A stretch of 64,000 bases of DNA. Source: Streptomyces sp. F001. Its GTDB lineage: Bacteria; Actinomycetota; Actinomycetes; Streptomycetales; Streptomycetaceae. The position numbers and the translations under genes were made by a program. The stretch's first letter is position 1. Every line of letters starts with the position of its first letter. The stretch covers positions 1-64,000 of the forward strand of contig NZ_QZWF01000010.1 in assembly GCF_004187715.1 (NCBI RefSeq), given 5' to 3'. Shown in pieces: positions 8,699 through 16,540 of the stretch. The notes under the pieces are model-generated. The model made no database searches. It saw only the letters and a program-made list of their open reading frames with translations, and was not told where the DNA came from.

Positions 8699-10338
8699 CC
8701 TCCACACTTCCCGCGGCGACCGGAGTCAAGGTCCCCGCGCAGCGGACAGCTGCGCCCAGAACCGGTTCGACCGGCCGAACGACACCTCCGCTCCGGCTGC
8801 GCAGTTCGCGCCCCGACCTCATCCTGTGCGGTGTCCTCCTCGTGGCGATCCTCGTCGTGCAGGGCTGGAACATCGCCGACTACCCGACCTTCAGCGACGA
8901 CGAGGGCACCTACCTCGCCCAGGCCTGGGCCGTACAGGAGGGCCGGGGCCTCGCCCACTACACGTACTGGTACGACCACCCGCCCTTCGGCTGGGTGCAG
9001 ATCGCCATCCTGACCTGGATCCCTGCGTACCTCGCGCCCGAGTCGATGACCGTCGGCTCGATGCGGGTCATGATGCTGCTGATCAGCGCGGTCAGCGCCG
9101 TCCTCGTCTACGTTCTCGGCCGCCGCCTCGCGCTGCCCCGCTGGGCGGCCGGGCTCGGCATGGTGCTCTTCGGGCTCTCCCCGCTGTCGGTGGTCCTCCA
9201 GCGCGAGATCTTCCTCGACAACATCGCGGTGATGTGGACGCTGCTGGCCTTCTGCCTCGCGGCCTCCCCGAGCCGTCACCTCTGGCACCATTTCGGCGCG
9301 GGCATCGCGGCCGCCGCGGCCGTGCTCACCAAGGAGACGATGCTGCTCGTCCTGCCCGCCGTGATGGTCACCATGTGGCGGCACAGTCACCGCGACACCC
9401 GGAAGTTCGCGCTCACCGGGGCGATCACCGCCTGCGCGCTCATCGGCATCTCGTATCCCCTCTTCGCCCTGCTGAAGGGTGAGTTGCTGCCGGGCGACGG
9501 GCACGTCTCGCTCTGGGACGGCATCGTCTACCAGATGAGCCGCCCCGGCTCCGGCTTCATCCTCGAACCCGGCACCGGCTCCCACGGAGTGCTCCAGTCC
9601 TGGCTGTACTACGACCGTGTCCTGCCCCTCGGGGGACTCGCCGGAGCCCTGCTGCTCCTGCTCACCTGGCGCTGGTCGGTCACGGCACGGGCGCTCGCCG
9701 GGCCCGCGCTCGCAGTGGCGATCCTCGCGGGGATGGCCATGCGGCCGGGCTACCTGCCCGCCATGTACATCATCCAGGCGCTGCCGTTCCTCGCCCTCGT
9801 CCTGGCCGGCGGCACCGCCAGCGTGACCCACCTGGTGCTGCGCCGATGGCGCCGGGACGGCGAGAAGCGGTACGTCACCGGCGGTCGGTACGCGCTCGCG
9901 GCCGTCCTCGCACTCGCGGCCGGCGCCTACGTCGTCCCCCGCTGGTACGACGGCGACCGCACCGCCATGACCGCCGACGCCAACGCCCCCTACCGGGCCG
10001 CCTCCACGTGGCTGGCGACGGAGGTCGAGGACCCGGAGGACACCCGGGTACTCGTCGACGACGCGCTCTGGCTGGACCTGGTGCACGAGGGGTACCGGCC
10101 GGGGCTCGGCGTCATCTGGTTCTACAAGGCCGATCTCGACCCCGCGGTGACGAAGACGATGCCGCGCGGCTGGCGGGACCTCGACTACGTGGTCGCCTCG
10201 CCGACGGTCCGGCGGGACGCGGTCGATCTGCCCAACGTCAGGGCAGCGATGGAGAACTCGACGCCGGTCGCCGTCTTCGGCACCGGTGAGGACCGGATCG
10301 AGATCCGGCAGATCCAGACCGTGGGAGGCGCCCGATGA
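8695..10338 (+). CDS. ArnT/PMT-like (GT39-type) integral membrane glycosyltransferase
   Basis: 547 aa, GTG start overlapping the previous stop by 4 nt. After a short cytosolic N-terminus there are about ten membrane helices. The first extracytoplasmic loop holds YPTFSDDEGTYLAQAWAVQEG near residue 65, whose acidic pair matches the catalytic motif of lipid-linked-sugar-using GT-C enzymes (protein O-mannosyltransferase/ArnT clan). A C-terminal extracytoplasmic part (about 410-545) has YDGDRTAMTADANAPYRAA. It would transfer a sugar from polyprenyl phosphate outside the membrane. The next gene encodes a polyprenyl-phosphate glycosyltransferase-like protein that could make the donor. Acceptor unknown. 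Confidence 0.85.
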   Translation: MTSTLPAATGVKVPAQRTAAPRTGSTGRTTPPLRLRSSRPDLILCGVLLVAILVVQGWNIADYPTFSDDEGTYLAQAWAVQEGRGLAHYTYWYDHPPFGWVQIAILTWIPAYLAPESMTVGSMRVMMLLISAVSAVLVYVLGRRLALPRWAAGLGMVLFGLSPLSVVLQREIFLDNIAVMWTLLAFCLAASPSRHLWHHFGAGIAAAAAVLTKETMLLVLPAVMVTMWRHSHRDTRKFALTGAITACALIGISYPLFALLKGELLPGDGHVSLWDGIVYQMSRPGSGFILEPGTGSHGVLQSWLYYDRVLPLGGLAGALLLLLTWRWSVTARALAGPALAVAILAGMAMRPGYLPAMYIIQALPFLALVLAGGTASVTHLVLRRWRRDGEKRYVTGGRYALAAVLALAAGAYVVPRWYDGDRTAMTADANAPYRAASTWLATEVEDPEDTRVLVDDALWLDLVHEGYRPGLGVIWFYKADLDPAVTKTMPRGWRDLDYVVASPTVRRDAVDLPNVRAAMENSTPVAVFGTGEDRIEIRQIQTVGGAR

Positions 10339-11552
10339 GCGGCCACGAGTCCACCGTCCCCGGCGAACTGGGTGACCCGGCCGCGTACGCCGTAGAGGTT
10401 CCCGAGCCGGGCGCCGTCACCATCGTCGTACCGACGTTCAACGAGTCGGCGAACATCCGTCAGCTGCTGCACCAGATCACCGAGTCGGTGCCGTCCCGGC
10501 TGCCCTGCGAGGTCGTCTTCGTGGACGACTCCACCGACGACACCCCGCAGGTGATCCGCGAGGCCGCCCAGGACTGCCCGTTCCCGGTGACCGTGCTGCA
10601 CCGCGCGGAGCCGGTCGGCGGGCTCGGCGGTGCGGTGGTCGAGGGCATGAAGGCGGCCGGCTCCGACTGGATCGTCGTCATGGACGGTGACTGCCAGCAT
10701 CCGCCGTCCCTGGTCCCGGAGCTGGTGGCGACCGGTGAGCGGACGAACGCCGGACTGGTCGTCGCCTCCCGTTACATCAAGGGCGGCAGCCGGGCGGGGT
10801 TGGCCGGCAGCTATCGCGTGGCCGTGTCCAGAGCGGCCACCTGGCTGACCAAGACCCTCTTCCCGCGCCGGCTGCACGGCATCAGCGACCCGATGAGCGG
10901 CTTCTTCGCGGTGCGCCGCAGCGCGGTCACGGCGGAGACGCTGACGCCGCTCGGCTACAAGATCCTGCTGGAGCTGGCGGTCCGCAGCCGCCCGCGCACG
11001 GTCACCGAAGTGCCGTTCGTGTTCCAGGAGCGGTTCGCCGGGGATTCCAAGTCCACGGCAGCGGAGGGGCGGCGTTTCCTGCGGCACCTCGCCGGGCTGC
11101 GTACGGCCGATCCGCTGGCCCGGATGGTGGTGTTCGGGCTGATCGGCGCGACCGGCTTCGTCCCGAACCTGCTCGGGCTGTGGGCCCTCACCTCCCTCGG
11201 CATGCACTACCTCCCGGCCGAGATCCTCGCCAACCAGCTCGGCGTCGCCTGGAACTTCCTGCTCATCGAGCGCCTGCTGTTCCGTGACCGCCGCCGGCAC
11301 CGGCGCTTGTGGGACCGGCTCGGCCGGTTCGCGCTGCTCGCCAACGCCGACCTGGTGCTGCGCATCCCGCTGATCGCGCTGCTGGTCGGCGCGTTCGGCA
11401 TGGCCGCGCTGCCCGCCACCGCGCTCGCGCTGGTGACGACCTTCGTCCTGCGCTTCGTCGGTACCGAAGCGCTGGTCTATCTGCCGCGCCGGAGGCCCAT
11501 AGATGAAGCCGCACCCGAGCGCGGGAGCCGCACAGCAAGGAGAGCCGTGTGA
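10335..11552 (+). CDS. Polyprenyl-phosphate glycosyltransferase (GT2) fused to GtrA
   Basis: 405 aa, ATG start overlapping upstream by 4 nt. Residues about 30-240 are a Dpm1-like GT2 domain: VVPTFNESANIRQLL, VVFVDDSTDDTP, and DxD in VVMDGDCQHPPS near residue 116. Residues about 255-385 are a GtrA domain with four membrane helices (ARMVVFGLIGATGFVPNLLGLWAL… VAWNFLLIERLLFRDR). The fusion suggests synthesis of a polyprenyl-phosphate sugar and its transfer across the membrane in one polypeptide. That would supply the GT39-type enzyme encoded just upstream. Part of the 7.4-13.95 kb operon. Confidence 0.88.
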   Translation: MSGHESTVPGELGDPAAYAVEVPEPGAVTIVVPTFNESANIRQLLHQITESVPSRLPCEVVFVDDSTDDTPQVIREAAQDCPFPVTVLHRAEPVGGLGGAVVEGMKAAGSDWIVVMDGDCQHPPSLVPELVATGERTNAGLVVASRYIKGGSRAGLAGSYRVAVSRAATWLTKTLFPRRLHGISDPMSGFFAVRRSAVTAETLTPLGYKILLELAVRSRPRTVTEVPFVFQERFAGDSKSTAAEGRRFLRHLAGLRTADPLARMVVFGLIGATGFVPNLLGLWALTSLGMHYLPAEILANQLGVAWNFLLIERLLFRDRRRHRRLWDRLGRFALLANADLVLRIPLIALLVGAFGMAALPATALALVTTFVLRFVGTEALVYLPRRRPIDEAAPERGSRTARRAV

Positions 11553-13954
11553 ACAAACGCCGTAGAAGAACCGCACTCCTGGCCGTCGCAGGCCTCACCG
11601 GTGGCCTGCTCCTGACCACACCCCAGTCCGCCTCCGCCGCCAACCTCATCAAGAACCCCGGCTTCGAGACGGCCGGCACCGGCGACATGCCGTACTGCTG
11701 GTCGAAGTCCGGCTGGGGTGACAACGACTTCAGCTTCACCACGACCTCGGACGCCCACTCCGGCAGCAAGGCCATGAAGGTCGAGCTGACCCGCCGTGTC
11801 GAAGGCGACCGCAAGGCGCTGATCACGGAGTCCGCGGACTGTGCGCCGGTGGTGACGGTCGGCAAGCAGTACGACCTCTCCCTCTGGTACAAGACGACGA
11901 CACCGGACGCCAACATCACCCTGTTCCGGCACGACACGACGGCCGGCTGGCAGTACTGGACCGACCTCAAGACGCTGGAGATGGCGGGCAGCTGGACCCA
12001 GGCCACGGTCCGCACCCCGGAGGTGCCGGCCGGCACCGACCGCGTCAGCTGGGGCGTCTCCGTCTACGGCACCGGCTCCGCGACCACCGACGACTACACG
12101 ATGGAACAGGTCGCCGACCCGGTCCCGGAGCCCGAGTGCACGGGCACGCCTCAGGAGTGCGCGAACGGCAGGTGGGACGTGCTGCCCGCGCAGAACCCGG
12201 TCCGCTCGATGCACTCGGTCGTCCTGCACAACGGCAAGGTGCTGCTGATCGCGGGCTCCGGCAACGACCCGGAGATGTTCGAGGCGGGCACGTTCACCTC
12301 CGCGGTCTACGACCCGCAGAACGGCACGTACAAGGTCATCCCCACGCCGGACGACATGTTCTGCGCCGGGCACGTCCAGCTCCAGGACGGGCGGGTGCTG
12401 GTGATGAGCGGAAACAAGGGCTATCCGTCGGCGGACGGCACGATCGGCTACCAGGGGTACAAGGACTCGTACATCTTCGACCCCGAGACCGAGACGTACA
12501 CCAGGACGAACGACATGAACGACGGGCACTGGTACCCGTCGGCCACGATCCTCGGCAACGGTGACGTCATCTCCTTCGGCGGGCTGAAGGAGGACTCGAC
12601 CGGCTCGGTGACCGCCGAGCTGTGGTCGGACGCCGAGCATAAGTGGCTCGAGCTGTGGAAGGTCAACCAGACCTGGTCCTACTGGGGTCTGTACCCGTCG
12701 ATGATCCTGATGCAGGACGGCCGCCTCTTCTACTCCGGCAGCCATGTCTTCGGCAACAACATCCCCGGCACCGGCTCGGCGATCTACGACTACGACGCCA
12801 ACACGATCACGCAGGTGCCCGGTCTGCAGAACAAGGACGAGCGCGACCAGTCGGCGAGCGTGCTGCTGCCGCCGGCGCAGGACCAGAAGGTCCTCACCAT
12901 CGGCGGCGGCAACATCGACTCCAACCCGGAGGCGAACCGGCTGACCGATGTCATCGACCTCAAGGAGCCCAACCCGTCCTACGCCGCCGGTCCGCCGCTT
13001 CCGCAGGGCACCGTCGACCTCGGCAACGGGCCGGTCCCGCAGACCGGGGGCCAGGGCAAGATGTACGTCTCCGCGGTGCTGCTGCCGGACGGCAAGGTCC
13101 TCGAGACCGGCGGCGCCCTGCACAACCGGGCCAACCCGGTCTTCGAGTCGTCGATCTACGACCCGGCGACGAACACCTTCGACCCGGTGGCCGCCGACCC
13201 GGAGGCCCGCGGCTACCACTCCTCGGCGTTCCTGCTGCCCGACGGCCGGGTGATGACCACCGGCGACAACCCGGGCAACGGCTCCTGGAACCACAACGTG
13301 TCGATCTACACCCCGCCCTATCTCCTCAAGGGCGAGCGTCCGACGATCACCTCGGTGATCGACACCGAGTGGACCTACGGCGACACCCAGCGGATCACGG
13401 TGGACCGGCCCATTGCGAAGGCGGAGCTGATCCGCCCGGCCGCGGTGACGCACTCGTCGGACCCGAACCAGCGGTTCGTGGATCTTCCGTTGAGCGTGGA
13501 CGGCAACACCATCGACCTGAACGTGACGAGCAACCCCAACCTGGCCCCGCCCGGCTGGTACATGCTCTTCGCGGTCGATGCGGGCGGGGTGCCGTCGGTC
13601 GCCAAGTGGGTGCACCTCCAGGGCCCGCAGGCGCTCAGCGCCACCGACGCCTCGGCGCACGTCCACTCCTTCGCCGACGACCTGTCCGGCAAGGTCACGG
13701 GCCCCGGCAGGAAGCGCACCTCGCAGAAGGTCGGCACGACCGTCGCCGGCTGCGACCGGCACTACGGCTCGGCCAACGTCTGCGTGCCGACCGCCTTCCC
13801 GTCCGAGGTGAAGAAGACGACGGCCGCCCGCTGCACCTGGCTGAAGGCCAACGACTACGGCCGCCTGAAGGTCAACGGCAAGGACGACCCCCTCCGCCTC
13901 GACCCGAACAAGGACGGCGTGGCCTGCGGAAAGGGTGATGTGCGCAGGCGTTAG
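11549..13954 (+). CDS. Secreted copper-radical oxidase (galactose/glyoxal oxidase-like) with Excalibur tail
   Basis: 801 aa, GTG start with AAGGAG site, overlapping the GT2-GtrA stop by 4 nt. A Sec signal (NKRRRRTALLAVAGLTGGLL…ASA) is followed by a carbohydrate-binding-like beta domain (residues about 30-185), then a Kelch/galactose-oxidase propeller and a DUF1929-type C-terminal Ig domain. All expected copper ligands are seen: Cys272 (MFCAGH) and Tyr329 (GHWYPS) for the Tyr-Cys cofactor, Tyr556-His557 (RGYHSS) and His635 (VTHSSDPNQR). A final Excalibur-type calcium-binding motif (LDPNKDGVACG, about 785-796) ends the protein. It probably oxidises a sugar or aldehyde at the cell surface, perhaps the glycan made by the operon. 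The convergent gene overlaps its stop by 4 nt. Confidence 0.88.
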   Translation: MNKRRRRTALLAVAGLTGGLLLTTPQSASAANLIKNPGFETAGTGDMPYCWSKSGWGDNDFSFTTTSDAHSGSKAMKVELTRRVEGDRKALITESADCAPVVTVGKQYDLSLWYKTTTPDANITLFRHDTTAGWQYWTDLKTLEMAGSWTQATVRTPEVPAGTDRVSWGVSVYGTGSATTDDYTMEQVADPVPEPECTGTPQECANGRWDVLPAQNPVRSMHSVVLHNGKVLLIAGSGNDPEMFEAGTFTSAVYDPQNGTYKVIPTPDDMFCAGHVQLQDGRVLVMSGNKGYPSADGTIGYQGYKDSYIFDPETETYTRTNDMNDGHWYPSATILGNGDVISFGGLKEDSTGSVTAELWSDAEHKWLELWKVNQTWSYWGLYPSMILMQDGRLFYSGSHVFGNNIPGTGSAIYDYDANTITQVPGLQNKDERDQSASVLLPPAQDQKVLTIGGGNIDSNPEANRLTDVIDLKEPNPSYAAGPPLPQGTVDLGNGPVPQTGGQGKMYVSAVLLPDGKVLETGGALHNRANPVFESSIYDPATNTFDPVAADPEARGYHSSAFLLPDGRVMTTGDNPGNGSWNHNVSIYTPPYLLKGERPTITSVIDTEWTYGDTQRITVDRPIAKAELIRPAAVTHSSDPNQRFVDLPLSVDGNTIDLNVTSNPNLAPPGWYMLFAVDAGGVPSVAKWVHLQGPQALSATDASAHVHSFADDLSGKVTGPGRKRTSQKVGTTVAGCDRHYGSANVCVPTAFPSEVKKTTAARCTWLKANDYGRLKVNGKDDPLRLDPNKDGVACGKGDVRRR

Positions 13955-14682
13955 CTCCCGCTCGGGAACTCGGTGCGGGCGCGTTCCACGATGGCCACCA
14001 GCTGTTCGTGGTGCGCGCCCTTCCAGTACGCGCGCCCGCACTCCGTGCACTGCGCGAAGACGTCGTACGTCCGCTGGGTTCCGCCCTCCAGCTGGTCCGC
14101 CACCTCCTCCTTGGTGGCCTCCTTCAGCAGGCCGTTGCAGGCGGTGCAGCGGGTCCAGGGGTGCAGTTCGGGGCGGAACCGGTCCAGGACGTCGCGGAGT
14201 TGGTCGTCGGGGCGGGTGCTGTAGACGAAGGCGCCGGCCCACAGTTCGCGGCGGCGCAGCAGGCCACGGTCGCGGCTGAGCATGACGCGCCGCTCGGCGG
14301 CCGAGCGGGCGGCGAGGGCCGGGTCGCCGATGTCCGTGGACTCGTACGCCGTGTCCACGCCGAGCAGCCGCAGCCGGCGGGCGAGCGTGCCGAGGTGGAC
14401 GTCGAGGAGGAAGCGCAGGGGAGCGCCGGGCACCCGTTGCGGACGTTCGACGGCGCGGATGTGCACGGACTCGCCGTCCTTCGGGATGTGCGCGGTCGGC
14501 ACCCCGCGGCCGTCGACGACGAGGGCGCCGACCTCGGTGAGCGGGACGCCGACGGACTCGATGACATGGCCCAGCGTCGAGACGCCGTCGGTGGCGAGCC
14601 GAGTGGTGCCGCGGCGCCGGGCGTTCGGGACGAACAGGGCCAGTTCGGGGTCGAATTCGACGTGGATCTCGGGTCCGTTCAC
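13951..14682 (-). CDS. Mut7-C RNase-domain protein with ubiquitin-like N-terminus
   Basis: 243 aa, GTG start. Residues about 1-85 form a ThiS/ubiquitin-like domain (EIHVEFDPELALFVPNARR… PTAHIPKDGESVHIRAVE). Residues about 90-240 are a Mut7-C PIN-like RNase domain: RFLLDVHLGTLARRLRLLG with the acidic first strand, and SRDRGLLRR. The zinc ribbon has CTACNGLL and CTECGRAYWKG. The family is predicted to act in RNA degradation or sulfur-carrier linked RNA processing; no experimental role is known to me. Lies 33 nt downstream of the tetR gene in the same direction, so probably co-transcribed. Confidence 0.88.
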   Translation of the reverse strand: MNGPEIHVEFDPELALFVPNARRRGTTRLATDGVSTLGHVIESVGVPLTEVGALVVDGRGVPTAHIPKDGESVHIRAVERPQRVPGAPLRFLLDVHLGTLARRLRLLGVDTAYESTDIGDPALAARSAAERRVMLSRDRGLLRRRELWAGAFVYSTRPDDQLRDVLDRFRPELHPWTRCTACNGLLKEATKEEVADQLEGGTQRTYDVFAQCTECGRAYWKGAHHEQLVAIVERARTEFPSGS

Positions 14683-14715
14683 CCGATCAGGATGGCATGG
14701 GAGCGGGCGCGGACC

Positions 14716-15351
14716 TCAGGGGTTTTCGGCGCCGGGGCCGCGGTCGTAGACGGCCAGGGCGCGGTCGACGAGGTCGGCCGGGTCGTCGCGGAAGCCGGTG
14801 CGTGCCCAGTACGGGAAGATCTCCATCAGGCCGCCGATGAGGGACATGGTGAACACGCGTACCTCCAGGCTCTCCGGGTCGCGGCCGGTGCGCGCCGCGA
14901 TGGCCCCGGCGAGCAGGGGTCCGGCGGCGGACATGCTCTCCATCAGCCGGGAGCGCACCGCCGGGACCTCCGCGATCAGCCGGCAGCGCAGCCGGGTGAT
15001 CTCGGGTTCCTCGCCGAGGCCCAGGCCGATGGCCCTGCGGGTGATGTGGCGCAGGGAGTCCTGCCAGGGCTCGTCCGCGGGCCGGTCCCGGAACTCCTCC
15101 AGCAGCGGGCCGTACTCGTCCGTGAGGACGATGTCCTCCTTGGTGGGGAAGTAACGGAAGACGGTCGACGGCGACACCTCGGCACGGTCGGCGATCTGCT
15201 CGATCGTCGTGGCGTCGTACCCCTGCTCCTCGATCAGTTCGTAGGTCGCGGTGCGGATCGCCTCACGCGTCTTGATCTTCTTCCGCTCCCGGAGTCCCAG
15301 CTGGGGCGGATCGGCGGGGGAGGTGGGATGGAGGGCCGTCATGGTGGTCAT
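14716..15351 (-). CDS. TetR-family transcriptional regulator
   Basis: 211 aa from ATG 15351 (MTTMTALHPTSPADPPQLGLRERKK); the open frame extends 19 codons upstream into promoter-like AT-rich DNA, so the shorter start is chosen. The HTH is at about residues 28-75 (TREAIRTATYELIEEQGYDA, IADRAEVSPSTVFRYFPTKED). The C-terminal ligand domain is helical and resembles AcrR-like MftR proteins (LRHITRRAIGLGLGEEPEITR). An imperfect inverted repeat upstream (15386-15419) is a candidate autoregulatory operator. Target genes are not evident; the neighbouring Mut7-C gene is probably in its transcript. Confidence 0.88.
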   Translation of the reverse strand: MTTMTALHPTSPADPPQLGLRERKKIKTREAIRTATYELIEEQGYDATTIEQIADRAEVSPSTVFRYFPTKEDIVLTDEYGPLLEEFRDRPADEPWQDSLRHITRRAIGLGLGEEPEITRLRCRLIAEVPAVRSRLMESMSAAGPLLAGAIAARTGRDPESLEVRVFTMSLIGGLMEIFPYWARTGFRDDPADLVDRALAVYDRGPGAENP

Positions 15352-15385
15352 TGTCGGGCATCCGGCTCGACGGCAAAAGAGTGAA

Positions 15386-15419
15386 TTGAGAGTCGCTGTC
15401 AAAATCAAGTAACCCTCAA
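15386..15419 (-). promoter_or_regulatory. Candidate operator/promoter of the tetR gene
   Basis: TTGAGAGT (15386-15393) is mirrored by ACCCTCAA (15412-15419), seven of eight positions pairing, around AT-richer DNA with a TTGACA-like box on the minus strand. It lies 35-70 nt before the TetR start, where an autoregulatory site is expected. Confidence 0.4.
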
Positions 15420-15441
15420 TGGGGTGCCGCTGTCAGGCATG

Positions 15442-15471
15442 AAAAAAGGCCACGGCTCGCAAGCCGTGGCC
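15442..15471 (-). terminator. Intrinsic terminator after trhA
   Basis: A perfect 10-bp stem, GGCCACGGCT/AGCCGTGGCC (15448-15457 and 15462-15471, loop CGCA), is followed on the minus strand by six T residues. It starts 17 nt after the trhA stop. It is the most canonical rho-independent terminator in the window. Confidence 0.9.
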
Positions 15472-15487
15472 CTGAAGGGGTGGGGTG

Positions 15488-16210
15488 CTACGGGTGCTGG
15501 TACGCCACCAGGGAGATTCCCACGTAGTGGACGACGAACGCCGCCAGTGTGAACGAGTGGAACACCTCGTGGAAGCCGAACCAGCGCGGTGACGGGTTGG
15601 GGCGCTTGAAGCCGTAGACCACCCCGCCCGCGCTGTACAGGACACCGCCGACGATCACCAGCACGAGGACGGCGATACCGCCGGTGCGCATGAAGTCGGG
15701 CAGGAAGAAGACGGCCGCCCAGCCCATGGCGATGTAGCAGGGCGTGTAGAGCCAGCGCGGGGCGCCCACCCAGAAGACGCGGAAGAGGATGCCGGCCGCT
15801 GCGGCGGCCCAGATTCCCCACAGCAGCCACTGCCCCTTCGCGCCCGGCAGGAGCAGCAGGGTCAGTGGCGTGTAGGTGCCGGCGATGATCAGGAAGATGT
15901 TCGAGTGGTCCAGGCGGCGCAGGATGCCGTCCATGCGCGGGCTCCAGTTGCCCCGGTGGTACAGCGCGCTCACGCCGAACAGCAGGCATGCCGTCAGTGC
16001 GTAGATCCCGCAGGCGAGGCGGCCGCGCGGGGAGTCCGCGAGGGCGGTGAGGACCAGGCCCGCGACGAGCACCGCAGGGAACATCCCGAGGTGCAGCCAG
16101 CCGCGGAGCTTGGGTTTGATCGGGTGCGGCAGGGAGAGCGCGCTGGATACCCGGTCGGCGACCGGCATGTCCCTCGGCGCGTCGGAGGCGGGCGCAGTCA
16201 TGCGGGGCAT
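15488..16210 (-). CDS. trhA: Hemolysin III / PAQR-family membrane protein TrhA
   Basis: 240 aa from ATG 16210, which has an AGGT site close upstream; ATG 16201 is an alternative. Seven predicted membrane helices. It carries the family metal-site signatures: SALYHRGNW after the second helix and HEVFHSFTLAAFVVHYVG near the C-terminus, giving the conserved Ser/His…His/His pattern of PAQR proteins. Bacterial TrhA is linked to membrane energetics and fatty-acid homeostasis rather than haemolysis. A strong palindrome directly upstream (16217-16236) suggests control by a dedicated repressor, and a terminator closes the gene, so it is monocistronic. Confidence 0.9.
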   Translation of the reverse strand: MPRMTAPASDAPRDMPVADRVSSALSLPHPIKPKLRGWLHLGMFPAVLVAGLVLTALADSPRGRLACGIYALTACLLFGVSALYHRGNWSPRMDGILRRLDHSNIFLIIAGTYTPLTLLLLPGAKGQWLLWGIWAAAAAGILFRVFWVGAPRWLYTPCYIAMGWAAVFFLPDFMRTGGIAVLVLVIVGGVLYSAGGVVYGFKRPNPSPRWFGFHEVFHSFTLAAFVVHYVGISLVAYQHP

Positions 16211-16216
16211 CGTACC

Positions 16217-16236
16217 TACGGAACCGTAAGTTACGG
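16217..16236 (-). promoter_or_regulatory. Overlapping palindromes in the trhA promoter
   Basis: TACGGAACCGTA (16217-16228) overlaps the 13-bp perfect palindrome CCGTAAGTTACGG (16224-16236). Both lie within 30 nt of the trhA start. Spacing and symmetry fit a TetR-family operator with two half-overlapping sites. It does not resemble the repeat in front of the nearby tetR gene, so the regulator may be encoded elsewhere. Confidence 0.5.
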
Positions 16237-16400
16237 ATCAGTGTGGCGGCAGGAGTGGCCATCATCTCACGGAAGTTGGGGGGCCGGGCGGCCTCTTCCG
16301 TCCCAAGAGGCGGTCATCCGAACCCAACGTGCACGTAAAGAAACGGAGAGGAACGCCCAGGTGCGTGGGGCGGCTCACGCCGCTCAGGTGGGCGGTCCTC

Positions 16401-16440
16401 TGGACAAATGCGCACTCACCTCGGATGATCAAATGAGTGC
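16401..16440 (+). promoter_or_regulatory. Promoter/operator region of pckG
   Basis: TGGACA (16401-16406) and GATGAT (16424-16429), 17 nt apart, form a plausible sigma-70-type promoter. GCACTCA (16412-16418) and TGAGTGC (16434-16440) are a perfect inverted repeat across the -10 region and could bind a carbon-source regulator. About 110 nt of leader remain before the GTG of pckG, with an AGGAG site at 16531-16535. The remainder of the 330-nt gap (16211-16540) shows no gene. Confidence 0.35.
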
Positions 16441-16540
16441 AGTCGGCACCGGATGAGCGCATTGCGATCGGTACTGCGCGGCATCCGGGTCGCAGCCCCC
16501 ACGGGGCACAAGGACAAAAAACCCTCATTTAGGAGCAACC

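Noticed and set aside
7436..13954. The known cslA-glxA hyphal-tip glycan locus
   Set aside because: The oxidase is not next to the QxxRW transferase, has an extra Excalibur tail and N-terminal module, and two GT-C/GtrA genes lie between. It looks like a parallel system, though a phylogeny is needed.
11477..14242. A 921-codon minus-strand frame across the oxidase gene
   Set aside because: Val/Gly/Arg/His-rich shadow of the secreted oxidase; only its 5' part overlaps the real Mut7-C gene in a different frame.
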